A stretch of 64,000 nt of DNA from assembly GCA_020086605.1 (NCBI GenBank), contig JACBWW010000029.1, forward strand, positions 1,629,084 to 1,693,083. The letters run 5' to 3'. The stretch's first letter is position 1, and the number at the start of each line of letters is the position of its first letter. The position numbers were made by a program, and so were the translations under genes. The stretch is from Lanius collurio (taxonomy: Eukaryota; Chordata; Aves; Passeriformes; Laniidae). This document shows positions 47,834-57,870 of the stretch, in pieces. The notes beneath the pieces were generated by a model. It had not been told where the DNA came from. It searched no databases and saw only the letters and a program-made list of their open reading frames with translations.

Positions 47834-49464
47834 GTAGGTGCCTCCCCGGCGGCTCAGGGCTTGCTCCTCGTTTTCTTTCTCTGACAGAATTATTTGCACG
47901 CTTGTTTACCTGGGGTTGTTTGCTTTGGAGGTGCCCTCTGTGGCCTGCCAGGGCCATCGCTGCCACGCCTGGCACGGCGAGGATGCAGCAGCCTGGGAGA
48001 GCAACGCCACGCCAGTCCGGCCGGACAGTCCGGCACCGGCCGGGGAGAACAGCCCTGGCCGAGCGGTGCCTGCCCCAGGGCACTGCACACCCACGGGCAG
48101 CGTGTGGGGCTGCCTGGGCCACTGCAGGGACACGAATAGCTGGGAGCAGGACTACAGAAAGCAACTTTGTTCCCTGCTGGGCAGCCTGCCGGGTGGCAGC
48201 TCATGGCAGCTGGGCCCGGCGAGGCCGGAGGGAGAAGGGAAGGAAAAAGCATCTTTTCTCTCTCACCGTCCTCAGAGCACAGAGGGAGGGAGAGGAGGGT
48301 TTGGATAAAGATCCCATTCTTGACTGTCTCATCTCTGTAAGGCTCCTTTTAAACCAGAGGCTGCTCAGGTACAGCCTGTGCTGGGTCCCTCATCACAGCA
48401 CGCAGCTGCCTCGGGGTGGGCAGGGAGGGGACCGGGCACAGCTCAGGCAGCACAGGCAGGGGCACTTTGGGCAACACAAATTGCCAGCTGCGAGCAGGGC
48501 AAGGGGCAGCCACACACATCAGCTCATCATGACTGTATGCCCACCATCCCTGCAAACTGCCCTCAGGTGCTTCTCACCTGCAGGCCAGCGCTGCCTTTGG
48601 GCACTGAATGTACCACCCCAAAGTCAGCGTGGTCCTGCCATTACCTGGTGACCCCCTGGAGGAGGGAGAGCTCCCCCTCCATGGCAGTCCTGCAGCCCGA
48701 GCAGCTGCTCACTGTCCTCTTCCTTCCTCAGCTTCTCCTCTGCATCTTCACCTTCGCCATGGTCCTGGTGCCCAAAGCCAAGGACCAGAGCAAGGCAGCC
48801 AAGGGCAGGAGAAAGGGCCTGGCACGGCCACCTACGGCCACCCCTGCCCTGGCCTGGGCCCCGGACGAGCCCTACAGCAGCATGGCAGAGTACGAGCACA
48901 GCATCCAGGACATGGTGCGCCAGCTGAGGAACGGCTCTGAGCCAGGGGACACCAAGTGCCAGGTGAACCTGAGGCTCTGGAGGTCCAACAGGAGAAGCCT
49001 GTCCCCCTGGGCCTACAGGTGAGCTTGGGGAAGGGACCTTGGGGACAGGCAAGGTGGCTCTGTGGCAGCACAGGGCTCCAGCACCCAGGGCTGTGGTGGC
49101 TGCTGGAGGCTGTGGCAGGACGTGATGCAGAACCCATCTCCCCCTGGCCACCCACTGCTCCCATCCCCACCTCTCCAGCCTTGTCCTGCTTTCCCTCTCC
49201 TCCAGGATAAACCACGATGCCACACGGATCCCAGCAGACATCCCCGAGGCGCGGTGCCTCTGCACTGGCTGCATCAACCCCTTCACCATGCAGGAGGACC
49301 GCACCATGGCCAGCATTCCCATCTACAGCCGGCTGCCCGTGCGCCGCCTGCTCTGCCCGGGAGCGCCTGAGGCGGGGCACAGGCCCTCGGGGAAGAAGAA
49401 GTGCCACAAGAAGTACCAGATGGTGATGGAGACCATCGCTGTGGGCTGCACCTGCATCTTCTGA
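47813..49464 (+). CDS. IL17B: IL17B, interleukin-17B precursor
   Basis: This is a secreted IL-17 family cytokine that signals through IL17RB. Coding exons 47813-47833, 48732-49018 and 49206-49464 join in frame to 188 codons. Exon 1 gives MERAPNL and exon 2 continues LLLCIFTFAMVLVPKAKDQ, together a signal peptide, like human MDWPHNL plus hydrophobic core. The mature part carries EYEHSIQDMVRQLRNGS (an N-glycosylation site at NGS), CQVNLRLWRSNRRSLSPWAY, INHDATRIPADIPEARCLC, GCINPFTMQEDRTM and the family C-terminus METIAVGCTCIF. The cystine-knot cysteines are present. The loop before METIAVG is longer and more basic (GKKKCHKK) than in human. It faces PCYOX1L tail to tail, and an AATAAA follows at 49977. 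Confidence 0.96.
48732..49018 (+). CDS. IL17B: IL17B exon 2
   Basis: Acceptor tcttccttcctcag, donor gtgagc. It encodes the signal-peptide core and N-terminal half through LSPWAY, ending after two bases of an Arg codon. It has the glycosylation sequon NGS and the first conserved Cys (KCQVNL). Confidence 0.95.
49206..49464 (+). CDS. IL17B: IL17B exon 3 (cystine-knot C-terminus)
   Basis: Acceptor ctctcctccag. It runs from INHDATRIPADIPEARCLC to VGCTCIF and stop TGA 49462-49464. It holds the conserved cysteine set of the IL-17 fold. Confidence 0.96.
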
Positions 49465-49777
49465 GGCTGCACAGCTACCCCCTGCAGCTCCCCGTGGGCA
49501 TCTAACCAGCTTGCTCTTGCTTCCCGAGCTTGCCCAGCCCTTCAGGAAAGGTCACCTGGCTGGGCATCAGGGTGAGGGGAGCCCCTGTGTGAGAGCTCCT
49601 CAAAATTCCCCTGCAGGCTCCATCAGCCTCAGCCCCAGCAGCCACTCTGGGGACACCCAGTGCAGAGGAAGCCCCTGAGAATCACCCAGCCAGACACCCA
49701 CTGCCCCAAGGTTTCAGGGCAGCTACGGGCTGGGGGAGAGAAGGAGGCAGCTACCCATGGTCCCTCTGGCTGGGCAC

Positions 49778-49803
49778 GATCAGGATCAGGATCAGGATCA
49801 GGT
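49778..49803. repeat. (GATCAG)n hexanucleotide repeat
   Basis: Four tandem GATCAG units in the IL17B 3'UTR. Confidence 0.9.
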
Positions 49804-49976
49804 CTGTTCCCTTCCCAAAGTCCCCATTTCCCTTTGTTTGCTCCATTGCTGCAACAGCTCCGGCAACACCCAGCCCTCCTGTCCTCCCCAGCCCTCCCAC
49901 GAGTTCCTCTGTGCCAGGCTGGGCAGTCCAAGGAGTGGGGCGAGCTGCTGGTGGTTTGGGCAGCTTCTGAGGTCTC

Positions 49977-49982
49977 AATAAA
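49977..49982 (+). terminator. Poly(A) signal AATAAA of IL17B
   Basis: Canonical hexamer 513 bp after the IL17B stop codon, the first one on that strand. Confidence 0.75.
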
Positions 49983-50444
49983 ATGCATTGCTGGCCCTGG
50001 TCTGAGCTGGCCCTGCCTTGGCCCCTCACGCTGCCCCTCTACCCTGCACAGCTTCTCCCACCGAGACCCCTCTGCCCCCCAAACACCCCCAGAAACACAG
50101 AGCACCTGGCAGGACCTGTGATGGCCCACCCTGCATCCCTGGGGTGCAGGAGCAGGGTTAGGCTCTGGACACAGGAGAGGCCATAGGATCTCCAGCCCCA
50201 CCTGTGGGTTTCCCAGCAGCAAAGGCAGGCAGGCAGGAGAGGCTGTGGTGGGAGCTGGGAAGCTCAGGTGGGACCCATGTGCTGCCAGCACCAGCCAGCC
50301 TTGCCTCTGGAAGCCCCCCAAGATCCATCCCAAACAGTGACCTTTTTTCAGGAGAAGGCACAGGCTCCTTTCCAGCAGAGCCTGGGGAAGGGGAGCAGGG
50401 AAACTGAGGCACACAGCACAGACACAGCAACACTGGGCAGGAAC

Positions 50445-50450
50445 TGTATT
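50445..50450 (-). terminator. Candidate variant poly(A) signal AATACA of PCYOX1L
   Basis: TGTATT on the + strand is AATACA on the minus strand, 130 bp after the PCYOX1L stop. No TTTATT or TTTAAT (AATAAA or ATTAAA on minus) is seen between 49,500 and 50,580, so PCYOX1L either uses this variant or another weak site. Confidence 0.35.
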
Positions 50451-50579
50451 CCTGAAGGCCTTCAAGTCACCGGGACACAGCCTGTCCCTTGTCCCCCAGC
50501 CCCCCTGGCCTCCCCAAGGCAATAAATACTCCCCAGACTACCACACACCAAAGCTCCCGGCCCACCACCCCCACGGGTG

Positions 50580-51238
50580 TCACAGCTCCGTCTTCACCTT
50601 GTGCATCAAGTCCTTCTGGTCGATCTTCTCCAGGTCCTGATTCCAGCGGTTGTAGGCCAGCAGGGCCACGTTTTTGGCCGCCACGGCTATCATCTCCATG
50701 GAGCTGGCCACCCACTCCACGCCGCTGAGGTAGAAGAGGTTCTCGTGGAGCACGATGGGCGGCAGGGCCTTGGCGGCGTCGTAGCGGGGGTACGTCTGCC
50801 ACTCTGTCACCTGCACCGAGTAGTAGGACCTGAAGAGGGTCTTCAGCTGGTGCTTGTCCAGCAGCTGCTGGGACAGGACACGCCACACTGCAGCCTCCTG
50901 GGGCTGCTTGCGCCGGAACGCCGCCGAGATGTTGACGGGGCAGATGTTGTCCATGGCGTGGAAGAAGAGGTCAGGGGTGTCGGTGGTGAGGATGCTGGTG
51001 AAAGGGAACAGCTTGGGGTCAGGGAAGCCAAAGTAGGAGGAGTTGAGGTAGCCGTGCACCACGGAGGTGACGGAGGGCTGGAAGGCTCCGGGGAAGTCGG
51101 CAATGGGAGGGTTGAAGTTGTCGAAGGTGAAGTTGCTCCTGCTGGGGTGCAGCGGAGTCGTCACCACCACCATGTCGTAGAAAGCCGAGCCCTGGCCTTC
51201 AGTGCTCTCGTAGTGGACCTGATACAGGGCTCTCCCCT
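50580..51238 (-). CDS. PCYOX1L: PCYOX1L last exon
   Basis: Acceptor ctgtctcttttcag (minus strand). It completes a Glu codon and then reads [11 protein letters not shown] to KVKTEL with stop TGA at 50580-50582. It contains [14 protein letters not shown] and [17 protein letters not shown]. Confidence 0.95.
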
Positions 51239-53132
51239 CTGAAAAGAGACAGGGCACAGTCAGGAGCAGCCCTGAGCCCCAAGTGGTGCTGCCCTCGCCC
51301 TCTTTTTTCCAACCTGATGTCCACCCCCTGGTTTTCCACTACACACCAGTGCGGGACCACAGCACCTGATGGTTATGGGTGAGTTGCTGATGCCTTAGGG
51401 TGGCAGAAAGACTTCATTAAGACTCTGGGAAAATGTTTCCAGAGACATCCAGCCTTGTGGGGGCACAGAGGACTGGGGGAACACAGCCCACCCCCCAGGC
51501 CCCAGATATTCTTCTGCTGTGCTGGATGGGGGAGCAAGCCTGCAATAAGGATGGTGCCACAGGAGGACCTGAGGGACCTCAAGAGGGAGACCTCAGGGCT
51601 GAGGTTGGTACTGCAGGGTCCCAGTGGATCAGAAAATTCCCAGGAGGACATTCCCAAGCCCTCTCCCAAATGCCTTACCAGGATGCTCTCCAGCCCCAGC
51701 ACCCCCACGCTGCCACCATCAACCTCCCACCCCGGTGCACCCAGACCCACAGCTGTGCCCAGCCTCACCCGAGCTGTGCAGGGAGATGCCTGTGACCCTG
51801 GCTGAGATGACATTGGCCTTGGTCAGCTTCAGCAGACCTGAACACACCAGCTTGTTCCCTCCTTCCACCGCCCAGGTGCTGCCCTGGGCTCCCGCCAGCG
51901 ACATGGCTCCTGCAGAGAGGAAGAGGAGGGTGGCTCCACAGCCTGCCCGCAGAGGGGACACTGAGGAGTGTCACACAGCAAGGAGAGGTGGCTTCACCTG
52001 CGAAGGCGGGCACCAGCACGGACTGGCCGTAGCTGGAGCGCAGGACAGCGGCGATGACATCGTCCACGAAGCGCTGGGTGACACCCACCTCCAGCAGGGA
52101 CTCGGCCACCGAGCGCTGGGTCATGTTCACGAAGGCCTCACCGCCCAGCGAGCGCAGCAGCTCCTCCAGGCTGGAGAAGGCGTAGCCGTGTGCCTGGTAC
52201 TTGTAGATCCTGGAGGGGATGGGAGCAGGGGCCACCCAGTGATGCCCCGGTGCCATGGAAACCCCCCCAGCCCTGCGGGCTGTCCTACCTCATGAACTTC
52301 TCCATCACCTCCTCCACCCACATCTGCAGGCGCAGGAAGCTGATGCCGTAGTGCCACCAGAGCCGGAAGAGGTTGAGCAGGTACCAGTCGGTCTCCTCCA
52401 GGACGAAGTGCTCCCCACTGAAGATGGCGCTTTTCCCGGCCACCTCGCGCCGGTGCTTGAGGCCTGTCGGGAGCAGAGGGGGCGCGTGGCTGGCCCTCCC
52501 TGGGGCTGGCTGGCTCCTGGGAAAGGCCAGCACTGGCCACATCCCAGCAGGGACGTGGGAGAAGATGCTCTTGGAGGAGCATCAGGAATGAGAGACGCCA
52601 AGGCATGGGATCCCAGCCAGATCATGTTGGGGCAGCGCATGGAGCTGCTGCTGCTGCCTACTGGGACAGACTGGTGGGAGTTTGTGAACAGCCTCCCAAC
52701 ATTAATTCCACCAGAACGCCCTGAGGGTGACCACCCCATCCCTTTCTCTTTCCACAGCACATCAGGGCAGAGGTGCACGGATAGCAAGGGGATCACTGCA
52801 TGCCCGGAGTGCCAAGGGGGACTGGCAGAAACCCTCCCCCCTGCCCCAAGCACAGAGCCCGGCGGTGTCCCAGCCCCCCAGCTCAGCGAGGGATGCCGTG
52901 CAAGCGCTGGGACGCCCACGCTCACCCAGGATCTTGACGAAGTCCTGCATGTGGAGGCTGAGGGCGTGGATGGAGGCTCCCCGGCTCTCATACTGCTGCT
53001 TGTTGACGGTGACGGTGGCCAGGCGCCCTCCCACGCCCGCCGCCTCGTACACGTCCAGCTGCACCTGCGGCCCGAAGTGCTGCTGCAGGAAGTACGCGGC
53101 GGCCGAGCCCCCCAGCCCGGCTCCCACCACGG
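50580..53132 (-). CDS. PCYOX1L: PCYOX1L, prenylcysteine oxidase-like (first exon in gap)
   Basis: This belongs to the FAD-dependent prenylcysteine oxidase family, in the secretory pathway or secreted. Exons in transcript order: 52926-53132, 52289-52463, 51998-52209, 51769-51909, 50580-51238, all with GT-AG junctions in frame. It begins [15 protein letters not shown], the Rossmann dinucleotide-binding motif. It then has [105 protein letters not shown] and the C-terminus [15 protein letters not shown], the pattern of PCYOX1L rather than PCYOX1. Sequons NMT, NFT, NSS and NIS suggest glycosylation. About 464 residues are visible against 494 in human, so only the signal-peptide exon is missing. 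It should lie in the 53239-53619 gap. Confidence 0.95.
51769..51909 (-). CDS. PCYOX1L: PCYOX1L exon: [10 protein letters not shown] segment
   Basis: Acceptor ctctgcag, donor gtgagg on the minus strand. It encodes [19 protein letters not shown] to ISLHSS, with split codons at both ends. Confidence 0.94.
51998..52209 (-). CDS. PCYOX1L: PCYOX1L exon: [11 protein letters not shown] segment
   Basis: Acceptor cccctccag, donor gtgaag on the minus strand. It encodes [17 protein letters not shown] to [10 protein letters not shown] and part of a Gly codon. Confidence 0.94.
52289..52463 (-). CDS. PCYOX1L: PCYOX1L exon: [12 protein letters not shown] segment
   Basis: Acceptor gcctgacag-type (minus), donor gtagga. 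It encodes [14 protein letters not shown] to [10 protein letters not shown] and two bases of Arg. Confidence 0.94.
52926..53132 (-). CDS. PCYOX1L: PCYOX1L exon: FAD-binding GxGxxG
   Basis: Acceptor ctctcgcccgcag, donor gtgagc on the minus strand. It encodes [19 protein letters not shown] to [16 protein letters not shown] is the FAD dinucleotide-binding loop. Confidence 0.94.
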
Positions 53133-53238
53133 CTGCGGGCGAGAGCGGCGAGGGGCCGGGTCAGCAGCGCCCCGGGGGTGCGGCCGCTCCCGCAGCCGCG
53201 GTGGGGAAGCATCCCTGCGAGGGCGGGGATGCGCGGGG

Positions 53239-53619
53239 NNNNNNNNNNNNNNNNNNNNNNNNNNNNNNNNNNNNNNNNNNNNNNNNNNNNNNNNNNNNNN
53301 NNNNNNNNNNNNNNNNNNNNNNNNNNNNNNNNNNNNNNNNNNNNNNNNNNNNNNNNNNNNNNNNNNNNNNNNNNNNNNNNNNNNNNNNNNNNNNNNNNNN
53401 NNNNNNNNNNNNNNNNNNNNNNNNNNNNNNNNNNNNNNNNNNNNNNNNNNNNNNNNNNNNNNNNNNNNNNNNNNNNNNNNNNNNNNNNNNNNNNNNNNNN
53501 NNNNNNNNNNNNNNNNNNNNNNNNNNNNNNNNNNNNNNNNNNNNNNNNNNNNNNNNNNNNNNNNNNNNNNNNNNNNNNNNNNNNNNNNNNNNNNNNNNNN
53601 NNNNNNNNNNNNNNNNNNN
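53239..53619. other. Assembly gap (381 N) hiding PCYOX1L exon 1
   Basis: An uninterrupted run of N. Left of it the DNA is very GC- and CpG-rich (ggggccgggtcagcagcgcc). The missing PCYOX1L exon 1, signal peptide and promoter should be here. Gaps of this kind in bird assemblies often come from GC-rich first exons. Confidence 0.95.
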
Positions 53620-54020
53620 CACAGGGACAAACAGGCAGCAAAGCCAAGCAAAAATAAACTCAGATATCCAGATTTCAGCGGTTGGCAGAGCTCTGCTGAA
53701 GCAACACCACCAGAGGCTGGCAGAAAACATTTCTCTATGCAGTCATCCAGGAACAGACACAGCAGAAAGTGTGGAAATACCATGGACTGACACACCTGGG
53801 TGGGTTATCAGGGCAGGAATCCTCAGCAACAGCCCTGTGTGTGTGCATTTTTGGCAGTCCTCCTAAAGCATCATCAATAAAATGTTCAGCCAAGTGCTGC
53901 TCTGGTCCTTCTCACAGACAGTGGCATCAGGAATAGCAAGAAACCTCCCAGTGTGCAGTCCCAGCTGGCTGGAGTTGGAATGAGCAGCAGTTTGGGACAG
54001 GGAAAAAAGGCAAGAGAAGT
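53620..54020. other. Short GRPEL2-PCYOX1L intergenic stretch
   Basis: AT-moderate sequence with no exon. It includes a + strand AATAAA near 53877 with no + strand gene to use it. It separates the GRPEL2 3' end from the PCYOX1L promoter. Confidence 0.5.
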
Positions 54021-54037
54021 CACTGCAATTCTTCTGT

Positions 54038-54043
54038 TTTATT
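54038..54043 (-). terminator. Poly(A) signal AATAAA of GRPEL2
   Basis: TTTATT on + is AATAAA on the minus strand, in the context gctAATAAAacagaag. It would end a 3.5-kb GRPEL2 3'UTR. Another TTTATT near 54,601 is an alternative. Confidence 0.5.
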
Positions 54044-57029
54044 AGCAAATGGACAGTATCTGGACATCTAAAGGAAATCAGCCCTTTCCAACATCCACTC
54101 CAATGTCGTTGTCAATCAAATGCACATCTCTGTCTTTTGTATAGCCAGAACCTTTGGGTAAACAAAGAGCACAGAAACACACAAAAAATGCAATATATAC
54201 ACATCTTCCCCCCACCTAAATGGCCTTCCATTTTTGGAGATTAGCTTTGCTTTGTTCGTTTGACTTTGCAAGTAATATCAAAACATCTCGAGTTTTAAAA
54301 TAAAAAAAATACTACAATATTCACAATATAAAACTTAAATACTTTTTTTTTTTTTTTAAGGGACTGCTAAGAGCTGTTGAGTGATCACAGCTCTTCCAAC
54401 AGAAGCTCTGCTGCTGAAGCACTGAGAAGTTAAGGTTCACAAAGCAACATTCATTTCATTCTGCACTGCTCCTGGCCAGAGTTCAGATCTTTCCATGCTC
54501 ATGACAGTGCCACTGGAGACTTGTCCAGGTGTGGAAATGACTAAAAGGTACGTGAGGTCCTCTCCTCTGCTATTCCTGCCCTGCTAATGTATTCCTGTGT
54601 TTTATTAAACAGTCATTGGATAAAGTGACCATGGGTCGGTCCCTCCCTGCAAGAGTTACACAAACAGGGCAGAAAAGGCAGTGAGAACCAAGGAGAAATT
54701 CAACCCACCCTTCCACAATCTCATCCAGGACAAAAGATGTCATTAAATGTGCTTGAAAGGCAAGAGAATCAAATTTTGCCTGGGGAATCTGGATTCTGTG
54801 ATGGAATCCAGGTTTGGTTACCTCATTTTCACTTCACCTTTCAAAAGAAGCAGAAACTGGGACAAACAACAGCTACAGGATTTATCTCTTTGGTAACATC
54901 TGTGAGAGTCTCTCAGCATTGGGTCCATTTCACAGGAATCATAAAACCTGATAGGATCCTGTAGAAGTTTCGTAGGTTTGACTGGGAAAAGAGCTTGTCC
55001 CAAATTGAACAGGGCCTCTGTGAGGGTGGCAAAGACTGCACAGGAACTGGATCCCTCAGATCCCTGCTGCAGCCACACTGCAGTGCCTCAGTGAACGCAG
55101 CCCCCGGACAGAAAGGCTGAATAAACCCTCTCTCAGTACAGACAGAAGGTCTGGAGTGCATTTTAGGGTATTAAGGCAGAAGTGGGTGAGTGCTGGCTGA
55201 GGACACGGGCAGGGTTGGCAAACCCAAGTTGGACTGAGTGGCTGTAACATTTTTTTCACAGTCCAGTGGCCCCATGGGTGAGTTTAAAGAGGGTTTGGAT
55301 CCCATTGCTCCTGGTCACACCCAGCTGCAGCCTCTCTGTGACACAGATCTGTCTGCTGTGTAAAATGCCTGCGCTTCTGTCTGGTTTCTTACAACTAAAG
55401 TTTCACTTTCAGAGTTGGTTTCCAGCTCTCCCCTCATACTGCAAGACTCAGCTGATACAGCAGGGGCTGAAGAGGCAGCACAGACCCCACTGTTCCTTCC
55501 AGCTGAGAACATGGGTTCCTCACTTTTGAGGAAGAACAGCAAGATTTGTAGTGCCACATTTCATATTTTACCCATTCTCTTCTGGAGCAACAGTGTACCC
55601 TGGTGACCTGCTCAGCAGAACAAGCAATAGGAAGTCCTGTTTATGTCTGAAACTTCCAAAAACATGATAATAATACAAGAGCACTGAACAAGAGGTCAGT
55701 CCACGAGCTAAAGCTGCCAGAAGTGCTGTTTCAGGGCTGAAATCTCCAGGACCTCCCTCAGAACCAGAGGCAGAAACCGACACTTCAAAAAGGATCCACT
55801 ACAGACTCACACCACAGCTGCCTCTAAAAAAGTTGCATGGGGCAGGTTAGAAAGGTGCAGATTCCTTAAATTTCTGGGATGACAACCCACTAACTGCACA
55901 CAGTCTCCCCAGGTGAAAGACTGTCAGTATTAAAGGCTGTGGTAATCTTGAAGTCCACCACAAAAGGGTTTTTCAGCTGAAGCTTGCAAAGGAATGGGAG
56001 AAGAATAAATTTTCTTCCAAACCAGTGGTGGTGTCCACTCCAAGTAAAGCATTTTTGGAAGTGCATTTGTCAGGTCATGGATCCAATTCCAGAAAGTAAA
56101 AAAAGGAAGGAATGAACAAATCAGTTAGAAACAACCTGGAAAACAACCATTCCTGGTTTTGTGGCTTATCTGTTCTTCTGTCATTTGACTGCTTGCAGCT
56201 TTGCAAAGGGTTAAATTCTGATCCTCCTCAGTGACTGTATCCTTTCAGCTGAGACAAATGAACTCCCAGGCAATAGGGCCAGTGGGAAATACATATGTGC
56301 TGTAACAACAACATGCCTCCAAGCAGGAGGACAGCTCGAGGTCAGCTTTCACTTCCTCAGCCTTCTGCTTCTCTTGCTTTCTTGTCACTGCTGCTAAAAT
56401 TGGTTCAAGGGCACTTGAGACTTTGGAGCAGAGAAGATTTTTCTCCTTGCGTCAAAACCCAAAAGGTTTAGTATTTGCTAGGACCATTGAAAGTAGGATC
56501 AGAGTGTGGATTGGAAGTTGGTATAATCTGAGGATCTCTACAGGAGAGCTGAGAAAATAGAACAGTCCAGATTTCCTGCTTAAGGGCACAGCTCCATTTT
56601 GCCAGCAGCTGCAACAAAGAGCACACAGTTTATCATGCTTGAAAGCTGCATAAATACCCACCAGGGAAGAGAAATTACTCTCCTCTAAAATATACATTTG
56701 GGTTGGAGATTAAGACACGTGAGGACAGTTTTCTGGCTCCACCACAAATCACCGTTCCCTGTTTTACCTTTGGGAACAAAGAGTCAAGCTGGAATTTTAC
56801 CTGGAGAAGGAATACTAACATTAGTCTGACCTAAAACCTGAATTCTTTTTAAACCCTCATCCCTATTCAACTCCAGTACAACAGAGATTCCATGAATTCC
56901 AGATTGTTGTCCTGAAGCAACATAAGAAAAAGCTGCCTCTAAATGTCATTTCAAGTGATCATCTTCACCCATCCGAGGGGTCTGGGGACAAGGGAAGACA
57001 TCAAATCCAGGTGATAATAATACCCATCC

Positions 57030-57190
57030 CTCTGGACTTTTCCCAGTGCTTTGCACAGGAAAAGCCTCACCACATCCCTGTGAGGTAGGTCAGCATTATT
57101 ACAGTCCCTTAATACAGCTGTGGAAAGTGAGGCAGAGAAGCTCCTCTCCTGAAGGCCACTGCAGGAGTCTCCCTCAGAGACGGAACAGGG
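57030..57190 (+). mobile_element. Ancient MIR/L2-type fragment
   Basis: The + strand reads catccctgtgaggtaggtca, then gcattattacag, then gctgtggaaagtgaggcaga. This is the order of the MIR/L2 3' consensus (cctgtgaggtaggt, attatt, aactgaggcacagag). It lies within the GRPEL2 3'UTR in the opposite orientation to the gene. It is very diverged. Confidence 0.6.
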
Positions 57191-57514
57191 AGACAAGAAG
57201 AGAATTTCCCTTTCTCTCCCTATCTCCCCTCTTCCCCATACACACCTTCATGGAAAAACAAGCAGAGAAAGGATCTACAGTGCCACAAATTTCTGACAAA
57301 CAGCAGGACTCCTACAACTACTCCACGGACTCCAGAAAGGATTATGAAACACACAAGTACCTCAGAAGGAACGGCGACACTGACCCCGTGTCACACATGA
57401 CCCCGAAGCCATCACACGCTACAAACCCAGCTCAATAAATAAGTAAATTCATGCAGCTGCAGCTGGGACTGTCCCCAGCTCAGGAAGGTCCCAGGTGGAG
57501 CAGGTGAAGCCATG

Positions 57515-57870
57515 TCACTCCTGTGCCTCCACGGCCACGCCGACCAGCGCGTGCCTGATGGTGCGGCCGTGCAGTTTGTAGCCGTCCAGAGTGACCAGTG
57601 CCACCGTGCCCGGCTGCATGCCCTCAGCTGGCACGTGGCAGATGATCTCGTGGTCGTAGGGGTCGTACCTGCCACCCACAGGGTTCATCTTCTGCAGGCC
57701 ATGCTTGGCAAAGACACTCTGCAGCTTGGCCTCGAGGAGAGAGAGGCCCTCGTAGATCTTCTTCAGGGTCGGGTTGGGATCGCTGGGCTCCGCCTGGCCC
57801 GCGGCGCTCTCGGCTGTCTTCTCCAGGATGTCTGCTACCTCCACCAGGTCCCTGCAGAAACTCTGGATCC
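57515..57870 (-). CDS. GRPEL2: GRPEL2 last exon (beta domain)
   Basis: Acceptor cttccttcctgcag on the minus strand. It completes Gly and reads IQSFCRDLVEVADILEK to VGVAVEAQE with stop TGA at 57515-57517. It contains the GrpE signature and the HSP70-binding beta domain. Confidence 0.95.

Larger units (their letters stand above)
49465..50000 (+). other. IL17B: IL17B 3'UTR
   Basis: GC-rich UTR of about 530 bp ending after AATAAA at 49977-49982. It contains four copies of ATCAGG-type hexamer at about 49778-49803. A second AATAAA at about 50521-50526 could serve a longer form. Confidence 0.7.
54020..57514 (-). other. GRPEL2: GRPEL2 3'UTR
   Basis: About 3.5 kb without a coding signal between the GRPEL2 stop and the candidate poly(A) signal. 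It holds an A/T-rich tract at 54,290-54,360 and an old MIR/L2-like fragment at about 57,030-57,190. A long 3'UTR is also found in mammalian GRPEL2 as I recall. Confidence 0.5.

Noticed and set aside
52255..53795. Roughly 500-codon frames on both strands near the gap
   Set aside because: They cross the N run and lie antisense to, or out of frame with, the clear PCYOX1L exons.
53877..53882. AATAAA on the + strand near 53,877
   Set aside because: There is no + strand gene upstream of it. GRPEL2 and PCYOX1L are both on the minus strand.
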